A DNA stretch of 48,699 nt from an uncultured Eubacteriales bacterium (lineage in GTDB: Bacteria > Bacillota > Clostridia > Oscillospirales > CAG-272). The stretch spans positions 1 to 48,699 of the forward strand of contig UQNQ01000013.1 in assembly GCA_900542425.1 (NCBI GenBank), given 5' to 3'. Below the pieces are notes generated by a model. It was not told the DNA's origin, made no database searches, and saw only the letters and a list, made by a program, of their open reading frames with translations. Positions within the stretch are counted from its first letter, which is position 1, and each line of letters opens with the position of its first letter. The position numbers and the translations under genes are program-made. Of the stretch, positions 17,369 through 26,517 are shown one piece after another.

Positions 17369-17397
17369 ATTATAAAGGAGTTTTGGAGAAATTGCAA
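17369..17397 (-). promoter_or_regulatory. Sigma-A promoter of the dcw cluster
   Basis: On the minus strand TTGCAA (17397-17392) is followed after 17 bp by TATAAT (17374-17369), about 100 nt before the mraZ ATG. The predicted transcript start near 17362 places the GTGG boxes in the first part of the leader. Confidence 0.85.
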
Positions 17398-17566
17398 TAG
17401 CTTTTTGAGAAAAAAACCGTAATTTTTTCAAATTTTGTTCATTCTTTTTTAAACTCATATCGTCCGGGTTGCAGCAAAGAAAAGAAAAAATACACATAAA
17501 CAAGAAAATAAAGGAAATTAATATGTTATTTATATCGTTGGCTGCGAGTAATTTTCATATTTGATG

Positions 17567-17595
17567 TTGAAAAATGAGAAATTGTATGGTACAAT
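17567..17595 (+). promoter_or_regulatory. Sigma-A promoter of the GH3 gene
   Basis: TTGAAA at 17567-17572 and TACAAT at 17590-17595 are 17 bp apart. The implied transcript start near 17602 excludes the upstream in-frame start codons and supports the ATG at 17633. The rest of the AT-rich gap 17398-17632 shows nothing else recognisable. Confidence 0.75.
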
Positions 17596-17632
17596 AATGC
17601 AAAAATATGCAGGACGGGAAAGGCAAAAGCAG

Positions 17633-19759
17633 ATGAAAACAGATAGAATGACCGAGATGCGGATTTCAGAAATGATATCTCAGATGACTGTGGAAGAAAA
17701 AGTGGGGCAGATGCAGCAAATCAGTTTGGAGTCATTTCGTCCGGAAGTGTTTGAGAGATTTAAGAAGCTTGGCGCAGGCTCTTTTCTTCATGTTTTAGGA
17801 GAAGAGGTGGATGAGATTCGCGCACTGGCGGCAAAAACTCGGATGAAAATTCCTCCTATTTTCGGAATTGATGCGATTCATGGGCATTCTTTGCTGAATG
17901 GCGCCGTAATTTTTCCATCGCAGCTTGCCGTATCGTGTTCATGGAACCCTGCTTTAGTCAAAAAGATGGGGAAAGTGACGGCTCGCGAGGTCAATGCAGA
18001 TGGTCTGGATTGGGTTTTTTCCCCGGTTCTTTGTCTTGGAAGAGATACAAGATGGGGCAGAGTTGATGAAACGTTTGGAGAGGATCCTTTTTTGGCAGGA
18101 GAAATGGGTGCTGCCATTACAGAAGGCTATGAAGAGGACGGGCTGATTGCTGCTTGTCTAAAACATTATATCGGATATGGAGAAGCAACAGGCGGAAGAG
18201 ACGCTTATGATACAGAAGTGTCAATGCGCAAGATTCGGGAAACCTTTCTGCCTCCGTTTGCGAAAGCGGTAAAAGCGGGCGCCTCTACCGTTATGACAGC
18301 ATACGGATCGATTTCAGGTGTGCCGATGACCGCCCACAGAAAACTGCTTAGAGAAATACTCAAAGGGGAACTTGGATTTGACGGATTTGTTGTAACGGAT
18401 TGGTATAATGTCGGGGCTCTGCGAACCAAGCAAAAAGCAGCGGAAAGCTATGACGATGCTGTTCGCATTGCCATTTCGGCGGGGAACGACATGAGTATGA
18501 TGTCGCATGATTTTTATGATTCGGCGATTCGTCAGGTAAAAGAAGGAAAAATTCCGATGGAAGAAATCGACGAGGCTGTTCGCCGTATTTTGCGCGTGAA
18601 GTTTTCGCTTGGTTTATTTGATGAAAAGAAAAAACGCCTGCCGCGCACGGTGATTGGCTCTGAAGAACATATTGAAGTCAATCGCGAACTGACAAGGGAA
18701 TCCCTTGTGCTGCTTGAAAATAAAAACGGCGTTCTTCCGCTGAAATCGGTGCCGAGAAAAATTGCTGTCATTGGACCGAATGCCGATGATTTGCAGGCGC
18801 AATATGGAGACTGGACGTTTTTCAGCCATCCGAATCCAAATCCGGATGCCGTAGCCCGTGGAGATGTATATACGGTGCTCCGCGGAATGAAAACGGTTTT
18901 CCCGAAATCCGAAATTTTGTATCACAAGGGCTGTGATATCATGAATGAGGAAGACGCATCCTTAGATGAAGCGGTTACGATTGCAAAAAATGCCGATTTG
19001 ATTGTGGCGGTCGTCGGGGATTGCCTGAATCAGAACGGAGAAGCAAAAGACCGTGCGAATCTGGAATTATCCGGCAAACAAAATGAATTGATAGAAAAAC
19101 TTTCTCAAACAGGAAAACCTCTCGTGACGGTTTTGATCAACGGAAAGCCGCTTTGTATCGGCAGGGTTGCCAAGGCTTCTGATGCGGTGATCGAGGCCTT
19201 TAACTGCGGTGATCTGGGCGGACTTTGTATTGCCGAACTAATCGCAGGCAGATGGAATCCGAGCGGAAAGCTTTCCATTTCTTTCCCGCGTAGCTCAGCG
19301 CAGCTTCCTTGTTATTACAATCAATATTCCGGATGGCACGGCGGGAAATATATGGATGTAGAGAAGGGAAGTTTATATGATTTCGGATATGGGCTTTCCT
19401 ATACAACCTATGAATATTCGGAACCGGTGCTTTCTTCTCAGACGGCAAAAGCGGGGGATGTGATAACGGTTTCCGTAAATGTCACCAATACCGGAAATAT
19501 GGATGGAAAAGAAATTGTCGAAGTATATGTCAATGATGTGTATAGCTCTGTCTTGACTCCGGAACGCTCCCTAAAGGGATTTGCCAAGGTGGAAATCAAA
19601 GCCGGAGAGACGGTGAAGGTAGAAATCCCGATTTGTATTTCGGAGCTTTCTCTTGTGGATGCAGAGGGTGCTTCTCGTTTGGAAGAGGGTGTCTTTGAGG
19701 TTCTCGTCGGAGGAAATCTTTCCTCCCTGCAAAAAGCGGTTTTGACAGTGGAGTCATAA
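17633..19759 (+). CDS. Glycoside hydrolase family 3 beta-glucosidase
   Basis: A retaining glycosidase that removes non-reducing beta-linked sugars, typically glucose or xylose, from oligosaccharides. The ATG at 17633 (708 residues) is set by GGGAAAGG 9 nt upstream and by the promoter position; the frame itself is open from 17561. The N-terminal TIM-barrel carries KHYIGYGEATGGRDAYDTEVS and the nucleophile Asp256 in GFVVTDWYNV. The alpha/beta sandwich follows (from about 350), and a C-terminal fibronectin-III-like domain begins near residue 600. No signal peptide is visible, so it is probably cytoplasmic and acts on imported di- or oligosaccharides. It stands alone, without an adjacent transporter. 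Confidence 0.93.
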   Translation: MKTDRMTEMRISEMISQMTVEEKVGQMQQISLESFRPEVFERFKKLGAGSFLHVLGEEVDEIRALAAKTRMKIPPIFGIDAIHGHSLLNGAVIFPSQLAVSCSWNPALVKKMGKVTAREVNADGLDWVFSPVLCLGRDTRWGRVDETFGEDPFLAGEMGAAITEGYEEDGLIAACLKHYIGYGEATGGRDAYDTEVSMRKIRETFLPPFAKAVKAGASTVMTAYGSISGVPMTAHRKLLREILKGELGFDGFVVTDWYNVGALRTKQKAAESYDDAVRIAISAGNDMSMMSHDFYDSAIRQVKEGKIPMEEIDEAVRRILRVKFSLGLFDEKKKRLPRTVIGSEEHIEVNRELTRESLVLLENKNGVLPLKSVPRKIAVIGPNADDLQAQYGDWTFFSHPNPNPDAVARGDVYTVLRGMKTVFPKSEILYHKGCDIMNEEDASLDEAVTIAKNADLIVAVVGDCLNQNGEAKDRANLELSGKQNELIEKLSQTGKPLVTVLINGKPLCIGRVAKASDAVIEAFNCGDLGGLCIAELIAGRWNPSGKLSISFPRSSAQLPCYYNQYSGWHGGKYMDVEKGSLYDFGYGLSYTTYEYSEPVLSSQTAKAGDVITVSVNVTNTGNMDGKEIVEVYVNDVYSSVLTPERSLKGFAKVEIKAGETVKVEIPICISELSLVDAEGASRLEEGVFEVLVGGNLSSLQKAVLTVES

Positions 19760-19771
19760 ACAATAAATAAA

Positions 19772-19816
19772 AAGCAATAGCCCGCAGAATTTTTACAATT
19801 CTGCGGGCTATTGCTT
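19772..19816. terminator. Bidirectional terminator between GH3 and ispH-rpsA
   Basis: A 20-bp perfect inverted repeat with a GC-rich centre (GCCCGCAG) and A/T-rich ends lies between two converging genes. Confidence 0.88.
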
Positions 19817-19870
19817 ATATTTCGTTTTATGGGAAGATGTTTTTGAAAAATATTCCGCCGACAATGAAAA

Positions 19871-21877
19871 TTACTCTGCGTCTTCAGAAACTTTATAGGC
19901 GGCAATATCTTCTTCCGTTGCGTCGCCTGTATCCTTGCCGAGAAGGGCACGGATGGAAAGGCTGACCTTACAGTTTTCTGTGTCGATATCGATGATCTTT
20001 GCATCGACAACCTGTCCTTTTTTCAGGACTTCGGCAGGACTTGCGAGTTTGCGGTCTGCAATCTGTGAGATATGGATAAGTCCATCCACACCCGGAATGA
20101 TTTGTGCGAATGCACCAAATGGCATCATGGAAACAATGGTAACCGGAACAATGTCGTCCACCTTATATTTTTCCGTGAAAATTCTCCATGGATTGGTTTC
20201 TTCCGTTTTGTATCCCAGAGAGATTCTGTTTTTTTCACGGTCGAAATCCTTGACAAATACCTCCAGTGTATCGCCGATGGAAACGATATCCTTCGGATTT
20301 GCGACTCTGAGCCACGAAAGCTCTGAGCTGTGAACCATTCCGTCAATCCCGCCGAGATCCACAAATGCACCGTAGGAAGTGAGACTCTTTACCTTTCCAG
20401 TATAATGCTTGCCGATTTCGATTTCCGACCAGAATTTTTCAAGCTGCGCTTTTCTTTCTTCTCTTGCAACAACACGGATAGAGCCGACCGCACGGCGCCG
20501 CTGCTCTTTGATATCGATGATTTTAAATTTCTGCTTTGTGCCGACTAAAGAAGAGAGATCACCGTCTTTTGCGATGGGCGTCTGAGAAGCAGGGATAAAA
20601 ATTTTCTGTCCCAGAGAATACACAATGACGCCGCCTTTCACGGCTTCAATGACTTTTCCTTCCAGAACTTCTCCGGTTTCTTTTGCTTCCACAACTTTGG
20701 ACCAGTTGTTTTGTGCGTCGATTTTTTTCTTGGAAAGGATTGCAATACCGTCAAGATCGCTGACGCGGATCGCGATGGCTTCAACCTCATCTCCGACCTT
20801 GAATAACTCTTCCAGCTTTGCCTGCGGATCATCCGTCACGTTTTCCAGCGTGAGGATGCCGGTAACCTTAGAACCGATGTCAACGTGGACTTCAGTGCCG
20901 GAAACCGAGGTAACAACGCCCCGGACGGTGTCTCCTGTATTTAAAGTTTTGAAAGATTCATCAAGTAGCTGTGCGAAATTTTCCTGTTCGCTCATAGTGT
21001 TTTGTACCTCCTCTATTATGTAGCCGGGCGTTGACGCGCCGGCCGCGATACCGATGGTTCCGGTCATCGCCTTTATGTTTTCCGGAATATCGGCAGCCGA
21101 TTCAATAAGATAAGTTGCCGGGCAGTTTTTTCTGCTGATCTCAAAAAGCTTTTTTGTATTGGAGCTTTCCAGACCGCCGACAACCAGCATCACATCGCAT
21201 TCCTGCGAAAGTCTGTCAACTTCAATCTGCCGGTTTTCCGTAACATTACATATTGTATCAAAAAACAATCCGTTTGTATATAGTTTTTCGAGAAATTTTT
21301 TTGTTTCTCGATAATCCGCCAAATGATGCGTTGTTTGTGACGCTAAAATTATTTTTTTTGATTCAAGTCCATGTAATTCTCCACAATGGAATGCATTTTT
21401 CAGTTCCGCAAAATCTGCGAATACACGATATTCTCCCGCGATGTGGCTTGAAATACCGATCACCTCCGGATGGTGCTTGTCGCCAAGTAAAATGGTAAAC
21501 GTATCGTTTCCCGTATTTTCATCCATGATGTGATAGATTTTTGCAACAAAAGGACATGTCATATCGAGAATTTCCGCTTCCGAATGTGTCTTTGCAAAAT
21601 TTTCTAACTTATCCTTGACAGAGCGAGGAACCCCATGCGTTCGGATAACGAAAACGGAATGGGGCGGTGCTTCTCCGAGTACGTGGTCGATGCTTTGTTC
21701 ATCGGCAGTAATAATCCCTTTTTCCGAAAGCTCCCTGATAACGGTTGGATTGTGAATCAAAGCACCGACGGTGTAAATTCTTGCCTCCGGTCTTGACGCG
21801 GCGAGTTCGAATACCGCCGTGACTGCCCGCTTTACACCGAAACAAAATCCGGCGTATTTTGCTGTTCGGATATTCAT
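19871..21877 (-). CDS. ispH: IspH-ribosomal protein S1 fusion
   Basis: One 668-residue frame joins two activities. Residues 1 to about 285 are IspH (LytB), the [4Fe-4S] enzyme that reduces HMBPP to IPP/DMAPP at the end of the MEP isoprenoid pathway: cluster cysteines Cys12, Cys108 and Cys210, and the HPEV glutamate Glu138, are all present. Residues from about 312 carry four S1 RNA-binding repeats (about 313-382, 401-470, 488-557, 571-644), as in the ribosomal protein RpsA. Such fusions are known in Clostridia. The ATG overlaps the plsC stop by 4 nt. A short linker (QNTMSEQENFAQLLDE) containing an internal Met at 295 separates the halves, so separate production of S1 is possible. Confidence 0.95.
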   Translation of the reverse strand: MNIRTAKYAGFCFGVKRAVTAVFELAASRPEARIYTVGALIHNPTVIRELSEKGIITADEQSIDHVLGEAPPHSVFVIRTHGVPRSVKDKLENFAKTHSEAEILDMTCPFVAKIYHIMDENTGNDTFTILLGDKHHPEVIGISSHIAGEYRVFADFAELKNAFHCGELHGLESKKIILASQTTHHLADYRETKKFLEKLYTNGLFFDTICNVTENRQIEVDRLSQECDVMLVVGGLESSNTKKLFEISRKNCPATYLIESAADIPENIKAMTGTIGIAAGASTPGYIIEEVQNTMSEQENFAQLLDESFKTLNTGDTVRGVVTSVSGTEVHVDIGSKVTGILTLENVTDDPQAKLEELFKVGDEVEAIAIRVSDLDGIAILSKKKIDAQNNWSKVVEAKETGEVLEGKVIEAVKGGVIVYSLGQKIFIPASQTPIAKDGDLSSLVGTKQKFKIIDIKEQRRRAVGSIRVVAREERKAQLEKFWSEIEIGKHYTGKVKSLTSYGAFVDLGGIDGMVHSSELSWLRVANPKDIVSIGDTLEVFVKDFDREKNRISLGYKTEETNPWRIFTEKYKVDDIVPVTIVSMMPFGAFAQIIPGVDGLIHISQIADRKLASPAEVLKKGQVVDAKIIDIDTENCKVSLSIRALLGKDTGDATEEDIAAYKVSEDAE

Positions 21878-22497
21878 GAAGCACTTCCGTTTCCCTGCGT
21901 TTTGCCAAGCTCACAGACACGCTCAAAGATCAGTTTGGACGCGGCGTCGTATTCCGCCATGCCGCCGCGGGTAAAATTCAGTTCTTCATACAGAATCGGT
22001 TTCCCGACGATGACCGTAACTCGCCGGAACAAACGAATACGGTTATGCTTTGTCTGGATATATACAGGAAGAATATTGCTTTTTGCGCGGTATGCCATAA
22101 GTCCGATTCCGCTTTTTGCATCCGACAGGGACGGTTCTTTGCCCGGCATTCTTGTACCTTGAGGAAAAAGTCCGATATATCCGCCCGATTTGAGTACGTC
22201 AATGGATTGTGTGATGGAATGCAGATCAACGGTGCCGCGATTGACGGAAATCGTGCCGAAGCTGCGTAAGAACCTAGCGAGAAGGGGATTCTTGAAGAGT
22301 TCTTTTTTTGCAAAGAAAAAGATTTGACGCTTCAGATTTACGGCAATCAGAAAAATATCATGCATACTGATATGATTGGCACAAATGATACAAGGACCGT
22401 CGGAAAGCTCATTTTCAAGACCGACGGCTCGCATACGGAAAAAAAGCCGATAAAAAGGCTTCAAAATAATTTGTAAAAAGCGATATCGTTTATTCAT
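21874..22497 (-). CDS. plsC: 1-acyl-sn-glycerol-3-phosphate acyltransferase
   Basis: Acylates lysophosphatidic acid to phosphatidic acid at the membrane. The 207-residue protein has the HX4D catalytic motif within NHISMHD (His42, Asp47) and the acceptor-binding motif FPQGTR; the more usual FPEGTR has Glu at this position. A later VGKPI motif is present, and a short hydrophobic, basic N-terminus is likely membrane-associated. It overlaps cmk by 8 nt upstream and ispH by 4 nt downstream, so the three are translationally coupled. Confidence 0.92.
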   Translation of the reverse strand: MNKRYRFLQIILKPFYRLFFRMRAVGLENELSDGPCIICANHISMHDIFLIAVNLKRQIFFFAKKELFKNPLLARFLRSFGTISVNRGTVDLHSITQSIDVLKSGGYIGLFPQGTRMPGKEPSLSDAKSGIGLMAYRAKSNILPVYIQTKHNRIRLFRRVTVIVGKPILYEELNFTRGGMAEYDAASKLIFERVCELGKTQGNGSAS

Positions 22498-23161
22498 GTT
22501 TTCCTGTTTTACTCCTTATCACGGAAAGCGCCTTGCTTACCGTTTCATCGAAATCGCCGGTATTGTCAAGAAAGACCGCGTCTTCGGCGGGAATGGCAGG
22601 GGCAATTTTCCTTGTGCTGTCGTTGCGGTCTCGCTCCGACATGGTGCGTCTGACTTCTTCAAGGGAAATGGATTCGCCGCGGGAGGTCAGCTCACGATGC
22701 CGTCTGCGTGCCCGTTCCTCGTCGGAAACGGTGATAAAAAATTTTACCTCGGCATGGGGAAGAATTACGGTGCCGATATCGCGCCCATCCATAATGACAT
22801 TGTTTTTCCGGGCGATCTCCCTTTGAACGTCAAGAAGAAATTCTCTTACCTCGGGGATTGCGGATACCTTGGAGGCATAGGAGGAGATTTCATTGGTGCG
22901 GATGAGACCGCTTACTTCCTCGTCCATAAGATAAATTTTTTGTCCGTCCGCTTCATAGGCCAAAGAGATTTTAATTTTAGGCAGAAGGCTTGTGACTGCC
23001 GTTCTGTCGTCCGGAGAAATTCCTGCGCGCTGAACGGCGAGCGCAACGGTGCGGTAAAGCGCTCCGGTATCGGTGTGAATATATCCGAGCTTGTCGGCGA
23101 GCGCTTTTGCAAGCGTGCTTTTTCCGGCGCCGGAAGGACCGTCGATGGCAATGTTGATCAT
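22490..23161 (-). CDS. cmk: Cytidylate kinase
   Basis: Phosphorylates CMP and dCMP. The frame is open as far as 23593, but that part only mirrors the neighbouring gene in another frame; the ATG at 23161 with AAAGGA 10 nt upstream gives the normal 223-residue protein. It has the P-loop GPSGAGKST at about 8-16, the DTGALYR motif for nucleotide binding, the GRDIGTVI motif and the lid region with SDEERARRRH. It belongs to the five-gene minus-strand operon and overlaps plsC. Confidence 0.96.
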   Translation of the reverse strand: MINIAIDGPSGAGKSTLAKALADKLGYIHTDTGALYRTVALAVQRAGISPDDRTAVTSLLPKIKISLAYEADGQKIYLMDEEVSGLIRTNEISSYASKVSAIPEVREFLLDVQREIARKNNVIMDGRDIGTVILPHAEVKFFITVSDEERARRRHRELTSRGESISLEEVRRTMSERDRNDSTRKIAPAIPAEDAVFLDNTGDFDETVSKALSVIRSKTGKHE

Positions 23162-23180
23162 AGAATCAAGTTCCTTTCTT

Positions 23181-24443
23181 TTAAGATAATTCAGAGACCG
23201 CAGTGCCTGCCGCCATGGCGGTAGAAAAAGCGATTTGAAGATTAAATCCGCCGGTATAGGCGTCAAGATCAAGAATTTCTCCCGCAAAATAAAGATTCGA
23301 ACAGAGTTTTGAACGCATTGTCTGCGGCTCAATTTCCGAGGTCCGAACGCCGCCGCTTGTGACAATGGCTTCGGCAATCGGACGGAATCCGGTGATTTCA
23401 ATAGGAAGAGCCTTGAAAAGACTGACGATCCGGGAACGTTCTTCATGAGTGATGGCGTTGATTTTTTTGTCGGCGGGAATGCCGCAGATACAGACAAAGG
23501 GGGATCGCAGTTTTGCAGGCAGAAGCTCATCAAAGGCGTTGCTGAAATTCCGGTTTTTAAATTTTCCGAAATCGGAAAGCAGCCTGCGGTCAAGCATATC
23601 CTTGTCCAATGCTGGTTTCAGATCGATGGTCACGGTATATTTTCCGCTTCGCATGGGACGCATATGCGCTGAAGCGGAAAGAATGACAGGTCCGCTGATC
23701 CCGAAGTGGCAGAACAGCATTTCTCCGAAATCCCGGTATATGATTTTCCCCGTATCTCTGTCGGTAACGGTAATTGCCGTATTCTTAAGAGACAGTCCCT
23801 GTGCCGCAGGGCAGAGGGGATGATCGGAATTCAGTCCGACAAGTGAGGGCTGCAACGGGGTAACGGTATGTCCGAGCGCTGCGGCGAACCGGTATCCATC
23901 CCCGGTCGATCCTGTTCCGGGATAAGAAAGTCCGCCTGTGGAGAGAATGACCGCGTCAAAGCCGCGGTAGTCATGTTCCCCGCAGCGAATACCATCAAGC
24001 GTGCCATCTGGATTTTTTAAAAGCTCCGTTACACGCTCGTGACAGATGCGGCATCCGCCTTTTTCGCAGTAGCGGCGGAGTGCGGACACAATATCGGCAG
24101 CGCGATCTGAAACAGGGAACACCCGTCTGCCGCGTTCGGTTTTCAGGGGAACCCCGAGCGATTCAAAAAGTGCAATGGTGTCGGACGGGGAAAATCGATT
24201 GATGGCGGAATACAGAAATTTTCCGTTTGCCGTCACATTCTTGATAAATTCATCCGGAGAGCAGTCATTGGTCAGATTGCATCTGCCCTTGCCCGTAATA
24301 CCAAGTTTTCTGCCAAGAGAAGGATTCCGTTCGAAGACGGTGACATCACATCCGAGCTTGGCCGCACATCCCGCTGCGGTCATGCCGGCAGCGCCGCCGC
24401 CGACAACAGCGATTTTTTGTTTTTTCATTTTTAGGCCTACCAT
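23181..24443 (-). CDS. HI0933/BaiN-type FAD-dependent flavoprotein
   Basis: A 420-residue member of the HI0933-like flavoprotein family. Members are annotated as NAD(P)/FAD-dependent oxidoreductases, including BaiN, but most have unproven substrates. It has the FAD-binding GGGAAGMTAA loop near residue 14, ERNPSLGRKLGITGKGRCNLTN (shown here as overlapping short motifs ERNPSLGRK and GKGRCNLTN), an ILSTGGLSYPGTGSTGDGY core, and the C-terminal GEILDLDAYTGGFNLQ. The start at 24443 overlaps the stop of the ABC-F gene (TAATG). An alternative ATG at 24428 has only a weak ribosome site. The neighbours (cmk, plsC, ispH) suggest conserved gene order rather than shared chemistry. Confidence 0.88.
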   Translation of the reverse strand: MVGLKMKKQKIAVVGGGAAGMTAAGCAAKLGCDVTVFERNPSLGRKLGITGKGRCNLTNDCSPDEFIKNVTANGKFLYSAINRFSPSDTIALFESLGVPLKTERGRRVFPVSDRAADIVSALRRYCEKGGCRICHERVTELLKNPDGTLDGIRCGEHDYRGFDAVILSTGGLSYPGTGSTGDGYRFAAALGHTVTPLQPSLVGLNSDHPLCPAAQGLSLKNTAITVTDRDTGKIIYRDFGEMLFCHFGISGPVILSASAHMRPMRSGKYTVTIDLKPALDKDMLDRRLLSDFGKFKNRNFSNAFDELLPAKLRSPFVCICGIPADKKINAITHEERSRIVSLFKALPIEITGFRPIAEAIVTSGGVRTSEIEPQTMRSKLCSNLYFAGEILDLDAYTGGFNLQIAFSTAMAAGTAVSELS

Positions 24444-26368
24444 TATGATTGATTTTCAGAGAGAAAAGCTTCGGCTTTTTCCATTTCAAGAAAAAGCTCG
24501 TCCGTTTTCTTCTCGATTTCAGCAAGGCGGTCGGAAATTTCAGAAAGTCTGACATAATCGCTTGCTGCATCAGAATTCATTTCCGCTTCCAGCGCCGCCC
24601 GCTCTCTGTCCAGCGCATCGATTTCCGATTCTGCCTGCTCCAGCCGTTTTTCCTGCTTGCGGATTTCAGAGGCGAGCTTTTTGTTTTCCAAATATTTGAT
24701 TTTACTTTCGGATTCAGGCTTTTCTGTTTTTGGGATTTCCGTTTCGGCACGCTTTTTTTCGCGGAAACCAAGATATTCTTCAAAGGTTCCCTGATAATCG
24801 CAGAAGCCGTCTGTCATGTCAAATATACGTGTGGCAAGCTTTTTCATGAAATAACGGTCATGAGATACGGCGATGATGGTTCCTTCGAAAGCGAGCAATG
24901 CGTCTTCAAGCGCTTCGCGGGAGGCGATATCAAGATGATTGGTTGGTTCGTCGAGAATCAGCAGGTTGACCTTGGACAGAATCATTTTACAAAGCATCAG
25001 TCTTGCTTTTTCTCCGCCTGAGAGTACGGATATTTTTTTATCCATATCCTCAGAAAAGAAAAGAAAGCCTGCAAGTGCGGTTCGGATTTGTGTGAAGGTC
25101 AGCTTTTCATGGGCGCGGCAAAGCTCTTCAAGAACGGTGTTGGATTCATCGAGAGAGCGCTGCTCTTGGTCATAATATCCGACAGCGACACCGGTTCCGA
25201 ATTCATAAACGCCGGCATCCGGTTCCAGAAATCCGCCGAGGATTTTAAGCAGTGTCGATTTGCCGCAGCCGTTCGGTCCCATGATAAGAACGCGGTCATG
25301 TTTTTTAACCAAAAAGGAGAGATTCTGAAAGATTTGGCGGCTGCCAAACGATTTGGAAAGATGCTCTGCCTCCAGCACGTCGTTCCCGCTTTCATGCGCC
25401 TTGGCAAATGACATCCGGATCCCTTCCGGCGCTTTTTCCGGTGCATCGATTTTTTCCATATGCTCAATTTGCTTTTTCTTGCTGGCAATAGTAATAAAGT
25501 TGCGTTCCTGCCCGAAGCGGCGCTGCTGTTCGATGATCGCTTCGATTCGGGCGATTTCTTTTTGCTGGAGCTCATATCGTTTTTCCAGCGCTTTGCGTGC
25601 TTCCGCTTTTTTTGCGGCGAACTGTTCGTAATTTCCCGTATAAAGCTCTGCCCTGGTATTTTCAATGTCGAGAATTTTGGTTGCCGTTCTGTCAAGGAAA
25701 TATCGGTCGTGCGAGACGAGCAGGAGCGTTTTCGGATAAGCACGAAGATGTTCTTCTAACCAATAAAGCGTGTCCGTATCCAGATGGTTGGTCGGTTCGT
25801 CAAGAATTAAGATATCTGGTTCGGTCAGCAGAAGCCGTACCAGCGCAAGCCGCGTACGCTCTCCGCCGGAGAGCGTGTTGATTTGCTTTGCCTGCTCTGT
25901 CTCGGGGAAGCCGAATCTTGTCAGCATGGCTCGGATACGGGACTTGTATTCGTATCCGCCGATGCTGCCGAACATTTCCGTTAAGGAAGAAAATTCGGCA
26001 ACCTTTTTTTGATAGTTCTCATTATGGGCGTTGGTTTCTTCTTCTATTTCGGCATGAAGCGCCGCAAGCTTTTCCTCGATGCGGCGGCATTCGGGAAAGG
26101 CGTCCGCCATTTCCTCAAACAGCGTTTTATCACTTTCGAGCATTGCATTCTGCTCCAGCATGGCAACCGTTTTTCCTTTGGCAATGTAAACTGCGCCGGA
26201 GGAAGGCTCCTTTGTACCTGCAATGATGTGCAAAAGAGTGGATTTACCGGCCCCGTTGACGCCGACAATTCCAAGTCGGTCGCCTTCGTTTATGGAAAAA
26301 CCGATATTTTGCAGAATGATATCCGTTCCATATTCAACAAGAATATTGCTCACGCTCAGTATCGTCAT
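24443..26368 (-). CDS. ABC-F family ATPase
   Basis: A soluble tandem ABC ATPase that acts on ribosomes rather than transport. The 641 residues contain two nucleotide-binding domains: Walker A GVNGAGKST at 36-44 and GPNGCGKST at 364-372, and signatures LSGGERT (from 166) and LSGGEKA (about 440). Both Walker B segments read LILDEPTNHLD. The inter-domain linker (about 245-320) is long, charged and helical, as in the P-site tRNA interaction motif. A C-terminal coiled coil (about 560-641) resembles Uup/YdiF types. No membrane segments are present. It is the first gene after a strong promoter, with no leader attenuator seen, so a housekeeping role is more likely than induced antibiotic resistance. 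Confidence 0.94.
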   Translation of the reverse strand: MTILSVSNILVEYGTDIILQNIGFSINEGDRLGIVGVNGAGKSTLLHIIAGTKEPSSGAVYIAKGKTVAMLEQNAMLESDKTLFEEMADAFPECRRIEEKLAALHAEIEEETNAHNENYQKKVAEFSSLTEMFGSIGGYEYKSRIRAMLTRFGFPETEQAKQINTLSGGERTRLALVRLLLTEPDILILDEPTNHLDTDTLYWLEEHLRAYPKTLLLVSHDRYFLDRTATKILDIENTRAELYTGNYEQFAAKKAEARKALEKRYELQQKEIARIEAIIEQQRRFGQERNFITIASKKKQIEHMEKIDAPEKAPEGIRMSFAKAHESGNDVLEAEHLSKSFGSRQIFQNLSFLVKKHDRVLIMGPNGCGKSTLLKILGGFLEPDAGVYEFGTGVAVGYYDQEQRSLDESNTVLEELCRAHEKLTFTQIRTALAGFLFFSEDMDKKISVLSGGEKARLMLCKMILSKVNLLILDEPTNHLDIASREALEDALLAFEGTIIAVSHDRYFMKKLATRIFDMTDGFCDYQGTFEEYLGFREKKRAETEIPKTEKPESESKIKYLENKKLASEIRKQEKRLEQAESEIDALDRERAALEAEMNSDAASDYVRLSEISDRLAEIEKKTDELFLEMEKAEAFLSENQS

Positions 26369-26406
26369 CGGTGAAGTTTCCGTTTCTTTTTCAATCGTTT
26401 GCTCTT

Positions 26407-26436
26407 ATTATACAACGAAAGGAATCGGATTGTCAA
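26407..26436 (-). promoter_or_regulatory. Sigma-A promoter of the ABC-F/ispH-rpsA operon
   Basis: On the minus strand TTGACA (26436-26431) and TATAAT (26412-26407) are 18 bp apart, about 39 nt before the ABC-F ATG. Both hexamers match consensus exactly. Confidence 0.85.
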
Positions 26437-26455
26437 TTTGGTTATGAAAACTCTG

Positions 26456-26484
26456 TTCCGGATTTCGATTGCTTCGCATATAAT
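26456..26484 (+). promoter_or_regulatory. Possible promoter of the ferritin-like gene
   Basis: TATAAT at 26479-26484 sits 33 nt before the start codon. The matching -35 (TTCCGG at 26456) is poor, so an activator may be needed. It diverges from the ABC-F promoter 19 bp away. Confidence 0.4.
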
Positions 26485-26517
26485 GGAAAAAAAGCAGACA
26501 AAGGAGCGATTTTTTTA

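Noticed and set aside
23162..23593. 144-codon upstream extension of cmk
   Set aside because: It runs through the flavoprotein gene in another frame. The cmk family length and ribosome site fix the start at 23161.
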